Assembly (NCBI RefSeq): GCF_036785885.1
Contig: NC_092312.1
Span: 23,454,001 to 23,518,000, forward strand
Length of the DNA: 64,000 nucleotides
Reading direction: 5' to 3'
Source: Coffea arabica
Taxonomy: Eukaryota > Streptophyta > Magnoliopsida > Gentianales > Rubiaceae
In this document: positions 1 through 12,665 of the stretch, piece by piece
Position numbering within the stretch: the stretch's first letter is position 1
Layout of the letters: each line of letters starts with the position of its first letter
Notes under the pieces: model-generated
Databases searched by the model: none
Told to the model about the DNA's origin: nothing
Seen by the model: the letters and a program-made list of their open reading frames with translations, nothing else
Program-made: the position numbers and the translations under genes

Positions 1-1925
1 TTGTGGATGATGAAATCAATGCAACGATTGTGAGACCTCTTCCTCAGGGTGTTAGGCTTCACGCGATAATCGATGCTTGTCACAGTGGAACTGTCCTAGA
101 CTTGCCGTTTCTTTGCAGAATGAACAGGTCAGTTAGTTCACTATTGTAATAATAGTGGAATTGTCCTTGACTTGCTGTTCCTGTAGTGATAATGGTTGAG
201 AGTTTTTCCCCAAACCTGTAGAAATTTGAAGTTTTGCTATGTAATGGATGATCTTCATTACTCTCTACTTATTTTCGTTTGTAGTTTCTGGTATTATCTA
301 TTGAATTCTATCATTAATTGAAAAAAAAAGCTATTTGAGCTTTAGAATGTATCACTTGGAAGAGGAGAGAGATAAATAATGTTTCCATGAGTAGGTTCCA
401 ATCCTTAAATTTGATTGAAACATACTTGATGGTTTTCTGAAGTCATAAATTCTTCAAAAAAAAAAAGGAAAAAGAAGTTATAAATTGATGTTTGTCCCTT
501 AAAAAGTGCAACATGTATGTGTTAGTTGGATACACATTGGATTTGCATGTAAAATCTTGAGATCTAGAAATCTGCGGTAATGGCCCGGACAATAGAATCC
601 AGTGATGCAAGTTTACTCATTTCTGTCTGGAAATGAAGCCCTTCACTTTCTCATTAATTGCTATGCTATTTGCTTTCTGCCACTTACATGTCATATTTCT
701 TTGGGAACAGGAGTGGGCAGTATGGGTGGGAGGACCATCGTCCTAGATCAGGTGTTTATAAAGGATCAAATGGTGGTGAAGTCATTTCCTTTAGCGGTTG
801 TGATGATGATCAAACTTCAGCTGACACATCAGTAAGTTAATATTCTGGTCAACTATGATGAGTTCAGGGAGAAGTTCTTTTTTTTTTTTTTTTTGGGTAG
901 CCATTTTTATTTTGGAATTACTCAGATGCGTATAATTCAGAGATATTTCCTGTGATTAGGCTCTCTCAAAGATCACGTCAACTGGTGCCATGACATATTG
1001 TTTCATTCAAGCTATTGAGCGGGGACATGCGGCAACTTATGGAAGTATGTTAAATGCGATGCGAACAGCCATTAGAGAGGCTGGAAGTTCAGGAAATGGT
1101 CTTGGTGGTGGTGGTGTCACATCTGTCCTCTCAATGCTTCTAACAGGCGGTAGCCTCAGTGGTGGATTCCAACAGGTACATTTTTCTGGTTTTCTAGCCT
1201 ACTGATTGAGAGTCTGCTTGTATCTGAGAATCTCCCTATTAATCATACGTGATTAGGCACATAAATGTAGAACAGCCAAGACTGGATTGTTAAGGCTTAT
1301 CTCTAATTCACACAAATGGTAGACATTTCTGCTGTGCCGATTGTTCACGATTGCATTGCAATTGCAAATTCACAATAGCGGTCACCTGTAGCATTAGATA
1401 GAACTAATGGATTATTTATCCAAAGATCTGGTTTCTGTGCCCAAGATGTAGTAGTCTAACAAGTATCATATTTATTGGTTGATCTGCATGCAAATACTAT
1501 TCGGTCTAATGTCACGTTGAACAGCTTGTAAAAGGAGATTGGGGTTTTTGATAGAGTACTGTGTAAATGTCTTGAATATTGACAAGGGGGTAGCGTAGGT
1601 GTGTTTTTGTTTCTAGTTTTTACATTTTATTGGTAAAATGTGCTGTTGTTGGTTTAGCGTAATGGACAGAAAAATGGTGACTAGGCATTTATGAAGCTAA
1701 TGTATTAAATAGGAACTGCAGAAAATCAAAGGCTGTAGATGTAATTGACTGAAAATGCAGATGGACAATTCTGAAATTTGGCGCCTGTTTGGCTAATGCG
1801 TTTTCATCCTTGCTCAGCTCTAAATCCTTTGCCTTCAATCTTTTTCATGTTGTTTCTGCTGACAGGAGCCGCAATTAACTGCCTGCCGGATGTTTGATGT
1901 GTACTCAACACCATTTTACTTGTGA
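1..1925 (+). CDS. Type I metacaspase, C-terminal part (5' end outside window)
   Basis: Cysteine protease of the plant type I metacaspase family (Arabidopsis AMC1 type), a regulator of programmed cell death that cleaves after Arg/Lys. Four exons can be joined in frame: 1..127 (codon phase starts at base 3), 711..831, 960..1175 and 1866..1925, all with GT..AG introns. Exon 1 carries the catalytic-cysteine motif DACHSGT (Cys codon 78-80) followed by [11 protein letters not shown]. Exon 2 encodes [13 protein letters not shown] and the acidic stretch [11 protein letters not shown]. Exon 3 encodes [20 protein letters not shown] and a Gly-rich loop, and the end reads [19 protein letters not shown] before TGA, as in AMC1. 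The p20 catalytic His and the N-terminal LSD1-type zinc finger expected for this class lie upstream of base 1, so they cannot be checked. Family assignment is very secure; the precise paralogue is not. Confidence 0.95.
153..186 (+). repeat. Partial copy of metacaspase exon sequence inside the following intron
   Basis: Intron bases 153-186 repeat exon bases 83-116 at an exact 70-base offset with only a few mismatches. The shared stretch includes gtggaa.tgtcct.gacttg. It looks like a small local duplication covering the codons just after the catalytic cysteine. It is not needed for the reading frame. Confidence 0.6.
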
Positions 1926-2600
1926 CCTTTTTAAAGTGGAGATTGCCCCGGAGGTCTCTTCAGGTTGTTATATATAGACACAAATGTTTGCTTGGAATAT
2001 TCTTTCTTTTTTCCTCAATATCTTTCCTTGTCTATCCATAGATTTGGAGATGCTGTAAATATACATCAGGGATATGTTGGAAACTGTAACGTAGCTAGTT
2101 TCAGTGGGCAGCGGATATGCAAAACAACAGTGATTCCTTTTTATTCACACTATGGGTTCATTAAGGGTTGTGATTTGTTACATGATGCCTGGGCAGACCG
2201 AGAGAGTTTCTTTGTGGAAAATACCTGTACAAGTAAATCACCCTTTAAAACCCTGCTTGGTAAATTTTTAGGAGTTGATCAAGTGATCTTTTGCAGTAGT
2301 TGAATCTTCACTGCCTAAAAAATTTTTGACAAACGAGAACATGCAAAGCACAGTCAAGATGGCATGAAAGCAGCCGACATCTGCTAGCATCAAAGCAGTC
2401 ATAATCCGGGGCATCGATTATCCGTTTCATTTTTCCCTTTTCCAATTGTTTGGGTATACAATGAATTTGTTCTTAAGATTCTGCACCAAACTTAACATTG
2501 TTTGTTGATTTCCATCAATAACAAGTATAATTTTTTCCGAAGTGTTGCCCCAGTATAATGAATGAATCCTTTGGAGTTTGGACATTTAAGCGTTCTTCCA
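1926..2600 (+). other. 3' flank of the metacaspase gene
   Basis: Non-coding sequence after the stop codon, probably 3' UTR and downstream flank. A 112-codon open frame at 1965-2303 shows no recognisable domain, and its predicted start lies only 40 bases after the metacaspase stop. I treat it as chance. Confidence 0.5.
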
Positions 2601-2865
2601 TTTTTTTTTTTTTAATAAAAGGACCCAGTTAAAAAAGAAGGTTAAACTTAGTTAGGAAGTATTCGGGGGTACGAGGCTAAGGAAGAGGTGTCAAAACTAA
2701 TATGATACCCACATCTAGTACTAGTGTCTATTTAGTGGATCTTTTTTTTTTTTTTTTGCCAATTATCATCCTTACTCCTGTTCTAATTATGGGGAGGTTC
2801 AACTGTCTATTTAGTAGATCATATGACTATGATAAAGAATTTTTTTTTTAGGTTGAAAAGGGAAC

Positions 2866-3098
2866 TCACAGTGTGTACTAGATAAAATCCATTTCGTACA
2901 ATAGCTCAACAATCATACGGTAGGGCACGATGCACTGGACAAGTCTCATTTTATTATGAAAAAGAAATTTTTTTTTGTTGATAATGGATTATGCAATTAT
3001 AGAGAGTGCGTACTAAATAAATTCCGTCCTATGTAATAGTCCGACAATCATACAGTGGGGTAAGATTCACTAGGCAAATCTCATCTTACTCTTAATCT
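2866..3098 (+). repeat. Diverged tandem repeat, two copies about 135 bp apart
   Basis: Bases 2871-2964 and 3006-3098 align along their length. Both begin gtg.gtacta.ataaa, both contain caatcatac.gt.ggg and both end with (g/a)caa.tctcat.tta. A poly-T run and unrelated bases separate the copies. Origin unknown; possibly part of an old transposon terminus. Confidence 0.6.
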
Positions 3099-3176
3099 AA
3101 TAAGGATTATTCATGAAATGTTTCGCTGATTAATATTTCACATTCATGACTAGAGTTTCAAAATGCTGAATTCATA

Positions 3177-3342
3177 GTTTGTTTGGATAGAGAGAATTTG
3201 GTTTGCAAAATTTATTCTCACAAATCCCAATCACCTTTTTATCTTCACAATCACCTTTTTATCTCTCATACATCACATCACAAAAAGTGCTACAGTAAAT
3301 ATCTCAAATAAATCATCCAAATAAACTCTTATCCAAACAAAC
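3177..3342. mobile_element. Small MITE, about 166 bp, ends gtttgtttggat / atccaaacaaac
   Basis: The ends are inverted repeats of one another (gtttgtttggata against tatccaaacaaac). The interior is AT-rich, non-coding, and contains the block cacatcacaaaaagtgctacagtaaatatctcaaataa. Related copies in this window lie at 17052-17215 and, more diverged, near 37199-37330 and 40748-40917. No clear target duplication was found, so the superfamily is left open. Confidence 0.65.
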
Positions 3343-3495
3343 TCAATTGGTTGAGTGAAGCCCATTCTGATTTGAACCAAAAATACGTAACGGAGAATGA
3401 TGAAAACTCAATACCCTTGGGGGTTTTGGGTTTGGTTCCGATTCTGATTCCAATTCAATTCCACATTTTTTAAGAAAATAAATACGAGTTTGGAA

Positions 3496-3961
3496 TAGGG
3501 CTGCAAACGAGCCGAGCCGAGTCGAGCTTTGAGCTAATCGAGCCGAGCCTCGGCTAAATTTTATCAAGCTCGAGCTCGAGCTCGACGAGCTGGCAATTTT
3601 CGAGCTCGAGCTCGACTCGAATCAAGTCGAGCCGAGCTCGAGCTCGAAAAAAATTAAAAAAAAATTATTTTATTTTTAAAAAAATAAATAAAATAATATT
3701 TTTTTCTGAATAAATAATAAAATATTAAGGATATATCCGTAATTTCACTATGAAAATAAAAAATAAAAAAAAATATATATACTATACGTAATTTATTATT
3801 AAATAAAAATAAAAAAAAAATATATATATATACTCAAGCGAGCCGGCTCGCGAGCTAACGAGCTTAATATTCTGAGCTCGAGTTCGAGCTCGATTAATGT
3901 CGAGCTCGACTCGAGCCTGGCTCGAGCGACTCGCGAGCGGCTCGATTCGTTTGCAGCCCTA
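3496..3961. mobile_element. hAT-type MITE with 8-bp target-site duplication
   Basis: The element starts tagggctgcaaacga and ends with the exact reverse complement of those 15 bases. Both sub-terminal regions are packed with ctcgag/gagctc-type palindromic words and the middle is A/T only, so it can fold back on itself. It is flanked on both sides by gtttggaa (3488-3495 and 3962-3969). An 8-bp duplication and TAGGG..CCCTA ends are typical of hAT transposons. There is no transposase frame, so it is non-autonomous. Confidence 0.88.
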
Positions 3962-3969
3962 GTTTGGAA

Positions 3970-4769
3970 GTTAAAAGGGGTTAACATTTAATTTTGGCAA
4001 AAACTAAGCGGAGAGAGTTTCGTGCAGGCATTGACAATTGTTAATTATACAACAACAGAATTCGAGACAAATTACTAGTCGTATTTGAATGGTTCAATTC
4101 ATCAAAGGGACTCTTCTCAGTTCTGACTCTCTGCTTCCCTAACCCCATTGCTGCTCAGCTTTCCACCCTCACTTACTGCCGAGAAGGCAAGAACCTTCCC
4201 CCTTCCCAATACACCAATCAAAATCCCTGTCAGCAGCGCGTGGAGATTAGATTCCCATTTGTATTGCCATCCTTTTCCAAAATTTATATATGTTTTTTGT
4301 GTATTAATAATTTTCAATCAGCCTTTTATTTTGTGTACGTCAATTTAATACAATATTATATTTTTACATGAAAATTTTAGAAAAATATCAATTCAAACAA
4401 GTTATATAAACAAAAAAAAAAACTTCCAAATTGTTAAATTTTTTTTTAAATATTTGGAGCTTAGAAGTTAGATACGGAATCAAATCTTTGGCTTTACTCT
4501 ACTTTAAAAAATTTCAAATTTCAAAAAAAAAAAAAACAGAGGTGGATTTTAAAGCAGTAAAATTAAAAAAAGAAGAAAACAGAACGAACGAGCCCACGCG
4601 CGATGACATATTCCTTTCCCATCTCCTAAAAACACTACCGTTTTTTGACTAATCCTCGAGCCACATCCCCCAAAAGGCCAAAATTTAAAGAAAAAAGAAA
4701 AAGATAAAAACGAGATTAAATCCTACTTCTTCCCAGTAAAAGAGCGCACAAACCTTTTTTTTTCCTCCC
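3970..4769. other. AT-rich spacer upstream of eIF4G
   Basis: No open frame with recognisable content. The stretch 4090-4330 is more GC-rich and has overlapping open frames on both strands without a domain. The rest is A/T-rich with homopolymer runs. Confidence 0.5.
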
Positions 4770-5161
4770 ATTAAATACTTCTTCCCAGTTGCTCACTTCC
4801 CCGTCCCTCTCTCTCTCTAAATTTATCTCTGTTACTTTCTCTCTCTAATGCAATAAGGTCACATACCTCACACACAGCACACACACCTCTCCTCTTCCCC
4901 CCCCTTCTTTCTCTCTCTTTCCCTGACAGTGTCGTCATGGTTCCCGCCATCCACAGCACCCAGTAAAAACCCTAATCTCTTTTCAACTTCCCTTTCCTTA
5001 GCGTACTCTTCACTCCAGGTAAACGAAAAGGGGGAATTTGTTAATATTTTCTGATTTTGATTTGTTTTTATTTTTTATTTTTTGATTTTTTGGGAAACTT
5101 GATTTGATCGGTGGATCTGTAGACAAAATTAATTGAAGCGGTTTATTGAGGACTTGAATTT
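4770..5161 (+). promoter_or_regulatory. Promoter and 5' leader region of eIF4G, with possible leader intron
   Basis: Pyrimidine-rich patches (CTCTCTCTCTCT near 4806 and 4838, more at 4885-4920) lie upstream of the start codon, as in many plant core promoters and leaders. A possible leader intron runs 5019..5122 (ccag|gtaaac ... ctgtag|acaaa). The transcription start cannot be fixed by eye. Confidence 0.45.
4937..4966 (+). other. Short upstream open reading frame in the eIF4G leader
   Basis: ATG at 4937 opens a nine-codon frame (MVPAIHSTQ) ending at TAA 4964-4966, about 195 bases before the main start. A minimal ATG-CAA-TAA also occurs near 4848. Whether either is in the mature leader depends on the unknown transcription start. 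Confidence 0.35.
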
Positions 5162-8100
5162 ATGTCCCATAATCAATCAAGGGCTGAAAGGACCGAGTCT
5201 TCGCAGTACAGAAAATCCGGACGATCCAATCACCATCGTAACTTCTCCGGCGGCGGCGGTACTAAAGGCTCTACCGGCACCGGCGGTGGTGCCACCGGCC
5301 CTCCTCCCTCCGCCACCTCCAGTTCCCACAGCAGTAACAACCATTATAATCAGAATCATAATCAACCTTCGATTCCCTCCAGCCGCAGGTATATCAAGTT
5401 AGGGTTTCCCGAAATTGCTTGTTTATGCGTGAGGGTTTGAGTTTTGAATTCGGGAATTGATGAATTAGTTAGTCATTTGTTTTTGGATTGATGTTTTGTG
5501 CTGGCAGTTTTAAGAAGCATCACAATGTGCAAGGAGGGATGCCTAGGGCAAGTGCTCCTACAAGTGGTCTGGGTGTGAGTTCGGATTCTAGTACTCATTC
5601 TGCTCCGCGTGCTGTTCAGAATGGTGCTCATTCGCAGCAGCCACCTCATGGTACGTGCTGCAAAAAAGTTGATTTTTGAGTTCAAAGACTGGTTTTCCTA
5701 AACCGGCATAATATTATGGGGGAAATTGTTAATTTTCTCAGTGTGTAGGGTTTGTTATTCCTGAAATTACTAGAAAATTAGAACCTTTACTATGGTTGCT
5801 TTTCGATGAATTTAAATCGCGATCACAAAGTTGTTTTGTCGGAGGAATTTGCGTTGTTCATTACGTTGCTGACGTTGATTCTTGTGCATTAGGAGGATCG
5901 GATGCACCTGCCATTAGTGCGACAGTCAAGGCAACTGATGTGGCTACTCCAAAAGCCACCCGAGCTCCAAAACCTCCATCTTCTAATGTTCCCCCTGCAA
6001 GTTCTGACCCCAAGCATCTGCCCATGCCTGTTACACCAGCTAAAGGTATGTGATTTTGGTGCTCGATGTTCCTTTTGAAGCTTGTGGTTTTTAATTTTTT
6101 CCCTTAATTTCGGTGAATGAGAATTATTCGAGTTTTCTCTTACTTTCTAGCTTATTTTTTGAAAATCTTTTATGATGGTTTAGCTCCAGCAGAGGCATCC
6201 CGGACATTTCCTTTTCAGTTTGGATCCATCAGTCCTGGTCTTATGAATGGAGTGCAGGTAGACATTCCTCGTGTTAACCATAATGTTCTTCCTGCGTTTG
6301 CACCCTTTATTAAGATTTTTTGAACCTTGTTTTTTAATAAGACAGTGCCTATATAATTTTCTTATTTCATTTTATAGATACCTGCTAGAACAAGCTCAGC
6401 TCCACCAAATTTAGATGAGCAGAAACGTGACCAGGTTTGTGGTTCTTGTATTATCTTGTTTTTAAAATTCAGTAGGAAGAGTAGCTGCTTCGATTGGTTA
6501 AAGACTTTTTTCTTTAAGTTTCTAATTGGCAATCAATACAATATTATATTTTGAAATGGATTTGTTAAAGAAGCTTTTCCTAAGAAAAATAGAAAATTTT
6601 CCTTCCTTGATGCCTTTCTTCCATGAAGACCTCAGACAAGTAATATTGCATTTAGCATTGGCAGTGTAGTTGCAAAAGAGTTAGCATTGTTGGGTGCTGG
6701 TGATTGTGCGTGCCTTCACATACTCTCATCGGTCTCCTTTCACAGAGAGATTGGCCTACAGTCAGTAGATGCGCAATCAACTTATTATAAAGACTTTGGG
6801 TTTCTTTCAATAATAGGAACAGGGAGTTGAGTGTTATTTTATGTAAACAGACTTCATATTCCATACTGTACTATCAATACTATTACTTCTTAGGATGATC
6901 TGGATACACTATAGACTGCCAACTGATGTATAAATGTGCTTGTATGTTGTCCAATCCTTTTTGCTATATTGTAGGTCCTGATATGGACATTGATAATAGT
7001 CACAGTGGATGGCTTTTTTGGTGACTTAGAGATTTGTCAATGCTCTTATAGACTTGAAATCATTTTCTTACATTTTTTGCTCTTTTCTGGTTCTTTTGGT
7101 GCCAGGCTCGTAATGACTTGGTGAGAGCAGCTCCGACAACCTTGCCAATTCCATCAATTCCCAGGCAGCAGTTGCCAAAAAAGGATGCAAGCACGGTTGA
7201 TCAGTCTAATGCTGCCGAGGGCCATCCCCCATCAAAGCCCAAAAGGGATGTACAGGTTTCAGCACCATCCTCTGTATCTCAAACCCAAAAACCACCTGTG
7301 CACAGTATGCCTGGGATGTCTATGCAAATGCCATTTCACCAGTCGCAGGTGCCTGTTCAATTTGGGGGCCCAAATCCACAGATTCAGTCGCAGGCCATGT
7401 CAGCTACATCATTGCCAATGCCAATGCCAATGCCTATGCCTTTACAGATTGGAAATCCATCTGTGCAGCAGCAAGTATTTGTTTCAGGTCTTCAACCCCA
7501 TCCAATGCAGACACAAGGGATGCTTCATCAGGGGCAGAATTTGAATTTTTCGTCTCAGATGGGTCCTCAGATTCCCCAACAATTGGGTAACCTTGGACTA
7601 AATATGGGCCCACAATTTGCCCAGCAGCCGGCTGGAAAGTTTGGTGCTCCTCGTAAAACTATAAAGATTACTCATCCAGAAACTCATGAAGAATTGAGGC
7701 TTGATGGTTCTCCTGTCCAGAGGTCACATCCTAGTGTGCCTCCTCAATCACAACCTATTTCATCATTTACACCTGCGCATCCGCCTAACTACTATCCTAA
7801 TTCTTATAATGCTAATTCTTTCTTCCTCCCAGCTCCAAGTTCTCTTTCTCTAAGTACTACCCATCCTCCTCCACAGACTCAAAGATGTTATAATCAGGTC
7901 AGTCAGAATTTCTCTCGTTTCGTTGTTTCTTGGTTAAAATATACTTTTGATGTTGTTGCATTTCTTCAACTTCACTGACATATTACTTGGAAGATCATCT
8001 TGCTGTTCATTAGAGGAATTGGTAACCTCTCTGAGTTTATTCCAGGTCACTGTAAAACCTGCTATTAGTTCTCATGGAGAGAAAGATGCAGCACCTTCAG

Positions 8101-11100
8101 TAAGTTCACCTCGTGCTTCTAAGGGAGAATCTGTTAAACTGTCAAGGCCATCTCAAAAGGATACTGAAACTTCATCCCAGAGTTCTGGGCAACAGTCAAA
8201 GACTGGTCTTGAACCAACACCTAAATCAGTGTTGGAGGCAAGTAAAGCTGCTGTACCATCGGGTTCTGGTTCTGTCCAAAGCACTGCATCCAGTTCATTG
8301 TCTCCTGGCGTTCCTGTTGAGAAATCATTGGCTGCACCAAAAAGTAGCGATGGCTTAGGACCTGAGGTTGCTGGTGGACTTGTCTTTACCAAAGATCAAC
8401 AAAAAAAGGTACAGCAATGTAGCACATCAGGTGGTGGTCTTGGATGGTTCGTGGTGTATGCAATATTTGACACTTTGTTTTGCATCACTTAATGCAGGTG
8501 GATGAAAGATCTACAGCAGCTGCAGTTTTGACACATCAGGAACCTGAGCTTGTAGAAGTGAAAACAACTACATCTGCAACTGGTGTGGATCTTGAAAATC
8601 CAAAAGAGACTCTGTCAACAGCTAGTATATCTGAATCAGATTCTTTTGATTTGAAGCATGAGGAAAGCAAAGTATCAGATTCATCAAAAATATGTGTTGT
8701 TAAAACTCTGGAAGACAGCCAACCAAAGGTAGAAATGCGTGGGGAAAAGGAGCAGGGAGAAGTAAAATCTTCTGAGGGCTGTGAACAAGACATTAGCAGT
8801 CTTGAGACATCTTTGGAATCTATTGCTTTAGAACCTGCTAAAGTTGCTGGCCACATAGAGAGCTCTACAGTAAGGGGAGTGGCTAGGAGTAGTGAGTTCC
8901 CGGCACAGGAGTCTCCACCAGATGTGCTTGGAAAGCTGGACGAATCTGCTAGATGCCAAGTTGAAAATGATTCTGGGACTGATAATTCGGTTACATCATC
9001 TTCAGTTCTAGATGGTGAGGTGTCTCATTCAGCCACTGGTGTTACTACTCAAGATAATAATGTATCTTCTTTGGGGGGTTGTTCTTTAGGTAGGCCTGCT
9101 AACATGGATACTGACGATACTGTTGTTACAACTTCTGTTATTATAGATGAGTCATTACCCGTTGTAGACCCATTTTCTGAAGAAATTTTGAAGCATGACG
9201 AAGATGGTCCTGAGGATAAAAGTGTTGGTTCTGTTTCTTTGTCTGCATCTGGAATCAAGGACAAGTGCTCATTTGAGCCAAACGTGGCAAAAAATACTGC
9301 ACCAAGGGGAAAGAAGAAGAGAAAGGAATTATTGAAAAAATTAGACAGCAGTGGACCAACTTCAGATCTATATTTGGCATACAAGGGACCTGAGGAGAAA
9401 AAGGAAATTGCTGCTTCTGCAGAAACCATGGAGAATGCCTCCAGCAGCATTTTGGAGCGAATGTCTTCAGATGTGTCTCAAAAGGATGTGTCTAAGGAGA
9501 ACTCTGGCCAGAGTAAAGTGGAGCCTGAGGACTGGGAAGATGCTGCTGACATATCTACTCCAAAATTGGAAACTTCAGAGATCAGGAAGCAAGTTAATGA
9601 AAGTGGTGAAGATGGCAGTGGAGTAATGACCAAAAAATATTCTAGGGATTTCTTACTTAAATTTGCAGAGCAATGTACTGATCTACCCGAGGGTTTTGAA
9701 TTTGCAACTGATATAGCAGAGGCCTTGATTGCTTCTAATGCTAGTGTTTCGCGTGAGTCATATTCTAGTTCTGGAAGAATTGTTGATAGACCTAACATGG
9801 CAGCCCGTCTAGATCGTCGGGGAAGTGGCTTAGGAGAAGAAGACAAGTGGAATAAACTGCCTGGGCCACTAATGTCTGGACGCGATATGCGGATGGATAT
9901 TAGTTATGGGCCCAACATGGCAATGTATCGACCTGGCCCAGTGGGCAATCATGGCGTGCTAAGGAATCCTCGCATGCAATCTCCTCTTCAGTATCCCATT
10001 GGCATGCTTCCAGGGCAAATGCAGTCCTTTGTTCCTCAGGTTGGTGTTCCAAGAAACAGTCCTGATTCTGAGAGGTGGCAACGTGGAACTGCTTTCCAGA
10101 AGGGTTTAATGCCTTCTCCTCAGACACCATTACAGGTAATGCACAAAGCAGAAAGAAAATATGAAGTTGGTAAAGTCACAGATGAGGAACAAGCCAAACA
10201 GAGACAACTGAAAGGTATACTGAACAAGCTAACACCTCAAAATTTTGAGAAATTGTTTGAGCAAGTTAAACAGGTCAACATTGATAATGCTGTCACCCTA
10301 GGCGGTGTGATTTCACAAATATTCGATAAAGCTTTAACGGAGCCAACTTTTTGCGAGATGTATGCCAATTTCTGTTATCACCTTGCAGCAGAGTTGCCTG
10401 ATCTGACTGTGGATAATGAAAAACTTACTTTTAAGAGATTGCTTTTAAACAAGTGCCAGGAAGAATTTGAGAGAGGAGAGAGAGAACAGGAGGAAGCTAA
10501 CAGAGCTGATTTGGAAGGTGAAGCCCAGCAGTCATCAGAGGAAAGAGAGGAGAAAAAATTACGAGCACGAAGAAGGATGTTGGGTAACATAAGACTTATT
10601 GGGGAATTGTACAAGAAGAGAATGTTGACAGAGAGAATAATGCACGAGTGTATAAAGAAATTGCTGGGTCCGTGTCAAAACCCTGAGGAGGAAGATGTTG
10701 AAGCATTGTGCAAATTAATGAGCACAATAGGAGAGATGATTGATCATGCAAAAGCCAAAGAGCATATGGATGCTTATTTTGAAATGATGGGAGACTTGTC
10801 AAGGAACATGAGACTGTCGTCTAGGGTGAGGTTCATGCTGAAAGATGCAATTGATCTGAGAAAGAATAAGTGGCAGCAGAGGAGGAAAGTTGAAGGGCCG
10901 AAAAAGATTGAAGAAGTGCACAGGGATGCTGCTCAAGAACGTCAGGCACAAGCTAGGGGCCTTGCTCGTGCTCCTAGTTTGGGCTCTTCCGTTAGAAGGG
11001 GCCAGACTATTGACTTTTCTCCTAGAGGAACAAATGTGTTAGCTTCTCCAAGCTCCCAGATGGGTGGTTTCCGTCCTATGCCTCCTCAGCTCCGTGGCTA

Positions 11101-12665
11101 TGGTGCACAAGATGTTCGGATGGAGGATAGACCTTTTGAAAGCAGGACAATGCCTGTTCTTCCTCAGAGACCCCTTGGTGATGATTCTATTACTCTTGGG
11201 CCTCAAGGTGGTCTTGCACGGGGAATGTCGTTTAGAGGGCAGTCAGCTTCTCCAGGCATTCAATTATCTGATGTCCCAAGTACTGGGGACTCTAGGAGAG
11301 TGGGACCTGGGCTGAATGGTTACCCTGTTGCAGATCGGACAGCTTATGCTTCAAGAGAGGATCCAATGCCAAGATACACACCAGACAGGTTTAGTGGTGC
11401 ATCTTCTTATGACCAATCAAGTACACAAGAACGCAACATGGCTTATGGGAATAGAGATGTTTGGAGTACGGATCGTGGTTCTGATAGATCTCTTCCTACA
11501 TCTCCACCTGGACGAGGTGGTGGTGGTGCCTTGACACAAAATGTGTCTTCTGACAAAGTTTGGCCTGAAGAACGGTTGAAGGACATGTCCATGTCAGCAA
11601 TTAAAGAGTTTTACAGGTATTATTAGATCTTACCTTTTTTCCCTTTTGTCTTCTGTCTCTTGAAATTTTTGCATTTTGCATCACACTCAAGATAAGGCCA
11701 TGTTAAATAATTATGTTTGAGGTTAAGGAGGTTAATGTTGTTGCAGTGAATAGAAGATTCTTATTCTCTGTAGTTGTGCAATTGATTCTGATACTGAAAC
11801 CCATGAGATTATCAAAAGTTTCTCCAGTCTCCTTTTTTGATATCTCTGCAGAAGGTCTGGTATTCTTTTCATGTTAAAGATACATGGCATGCAGTATTAT
11901 TTGCTGCTTTTTGGTGAGATGATTGAGAGTCGGGTAATGTATTAGGATCTCCATGCAAGTTCAAGTTTGTAAAACAAATCAAGCTTGACCTGCAAAAGTT
12001 CATTCTCGCATGTCCTTTCGCTGACAATGTAATTGTGATTGTGCAGTGCCAAAGATGAGAACGAAGTTGCTTTGTGCATCAAGGATTTGAATAATCCGAG
12101 CTTCTATCCCTCGATGATATCTCTGTGGGTTACTGATTCTTTTGAGAGGAAGGACATGGAGAGGGACCTTTTAGCAAAGCTTCTCATCACTCTTACGAAA
12201 CATCGAGATGGCATTATAAGTCAAGATCATCTCACAAAAGGGTAGGTTCCATTGTATTATGCATTATGATAATTGATTTTCTTAATGAGGATTGACTTTT
12301 GAGTCTCACTTGGTATTTTGCATTTATTTGGCAGGTTTGACTCTGTGCTTATGACCTTGGAAGATGCCGTAAATGATGCTCCAAGGGCTGCTGAATTTCT
12401 TGGTCGCATCTTTGCCAAAGTGGTATTGGGGAATGTAATATCGTTTAATGAAGTTGGACGCTTAATATATGAAGGTGGAGAAGAACAAGGACGCCTAGTA
12501 GAAATAGGACTTGCTGCTGAAGTTCTTGGAACCATCTTGGAGATAATTGCATCTGAAAGAGGTGATTCTGTATTGAATGAGATTCGCTCGAGCTCTAATT
12601 TGCGGCTAGAGAACTTCAGGCCTCCAAGTTCTAACAAAACATGGAGACTAGATAAGTTTATTTAG
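5162..12665 (+). CDS. eIF4G: Eukaryotic translation initiation factor 4G (eIF4G), complete
   Basis: Scaffold of the cap-binding complex eIF4F, bridging eIF4E, eIF4A and eIF3. Ten coding exons join in frame: 5162..5388, 5508..5650, 5893..6045, 6184..6257, 6378..6434, 7106..7897, 8046..8408, 8498..11616, 12047..12241, 12335..12665. They total 5454 nt, giving 1817 aa, close to the roughly 1.7-kaa plant eIF4G. The N-terminus is low complexity (Ser/Gly/His/Asn) and contains the conserved block FPFQFGSISPG. Residues about 219-480 are Pro/Gln/Met-rich. An eIF4E-binding site, YSRDFLLKF (YxxxxL-phi type), sits near residue 984. The MIF4G HEAT domain spans about 1170-1400 (LKGILNKLTPQNFEKLFEQ to RFMLKDAIDLRKNKW). 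A C-terminal MA3 domain starts at SAIKEFYRSAKDENEV, about 1636, and runs nearly to the end. Start chosen at ATG 5162 because MSHNQSRAE fits the family start. In plants eIF4G/eIF(iso)4G are also host factors for some RNA viruses. Confidence 0.96.

Noticed and set aside
1965-2303. 112-codon frame just after the metacaspase stop
   Set aside because: Lies in the likely 3' UTR, has no domain, and starts inside a sequence with ordinary flank composition.
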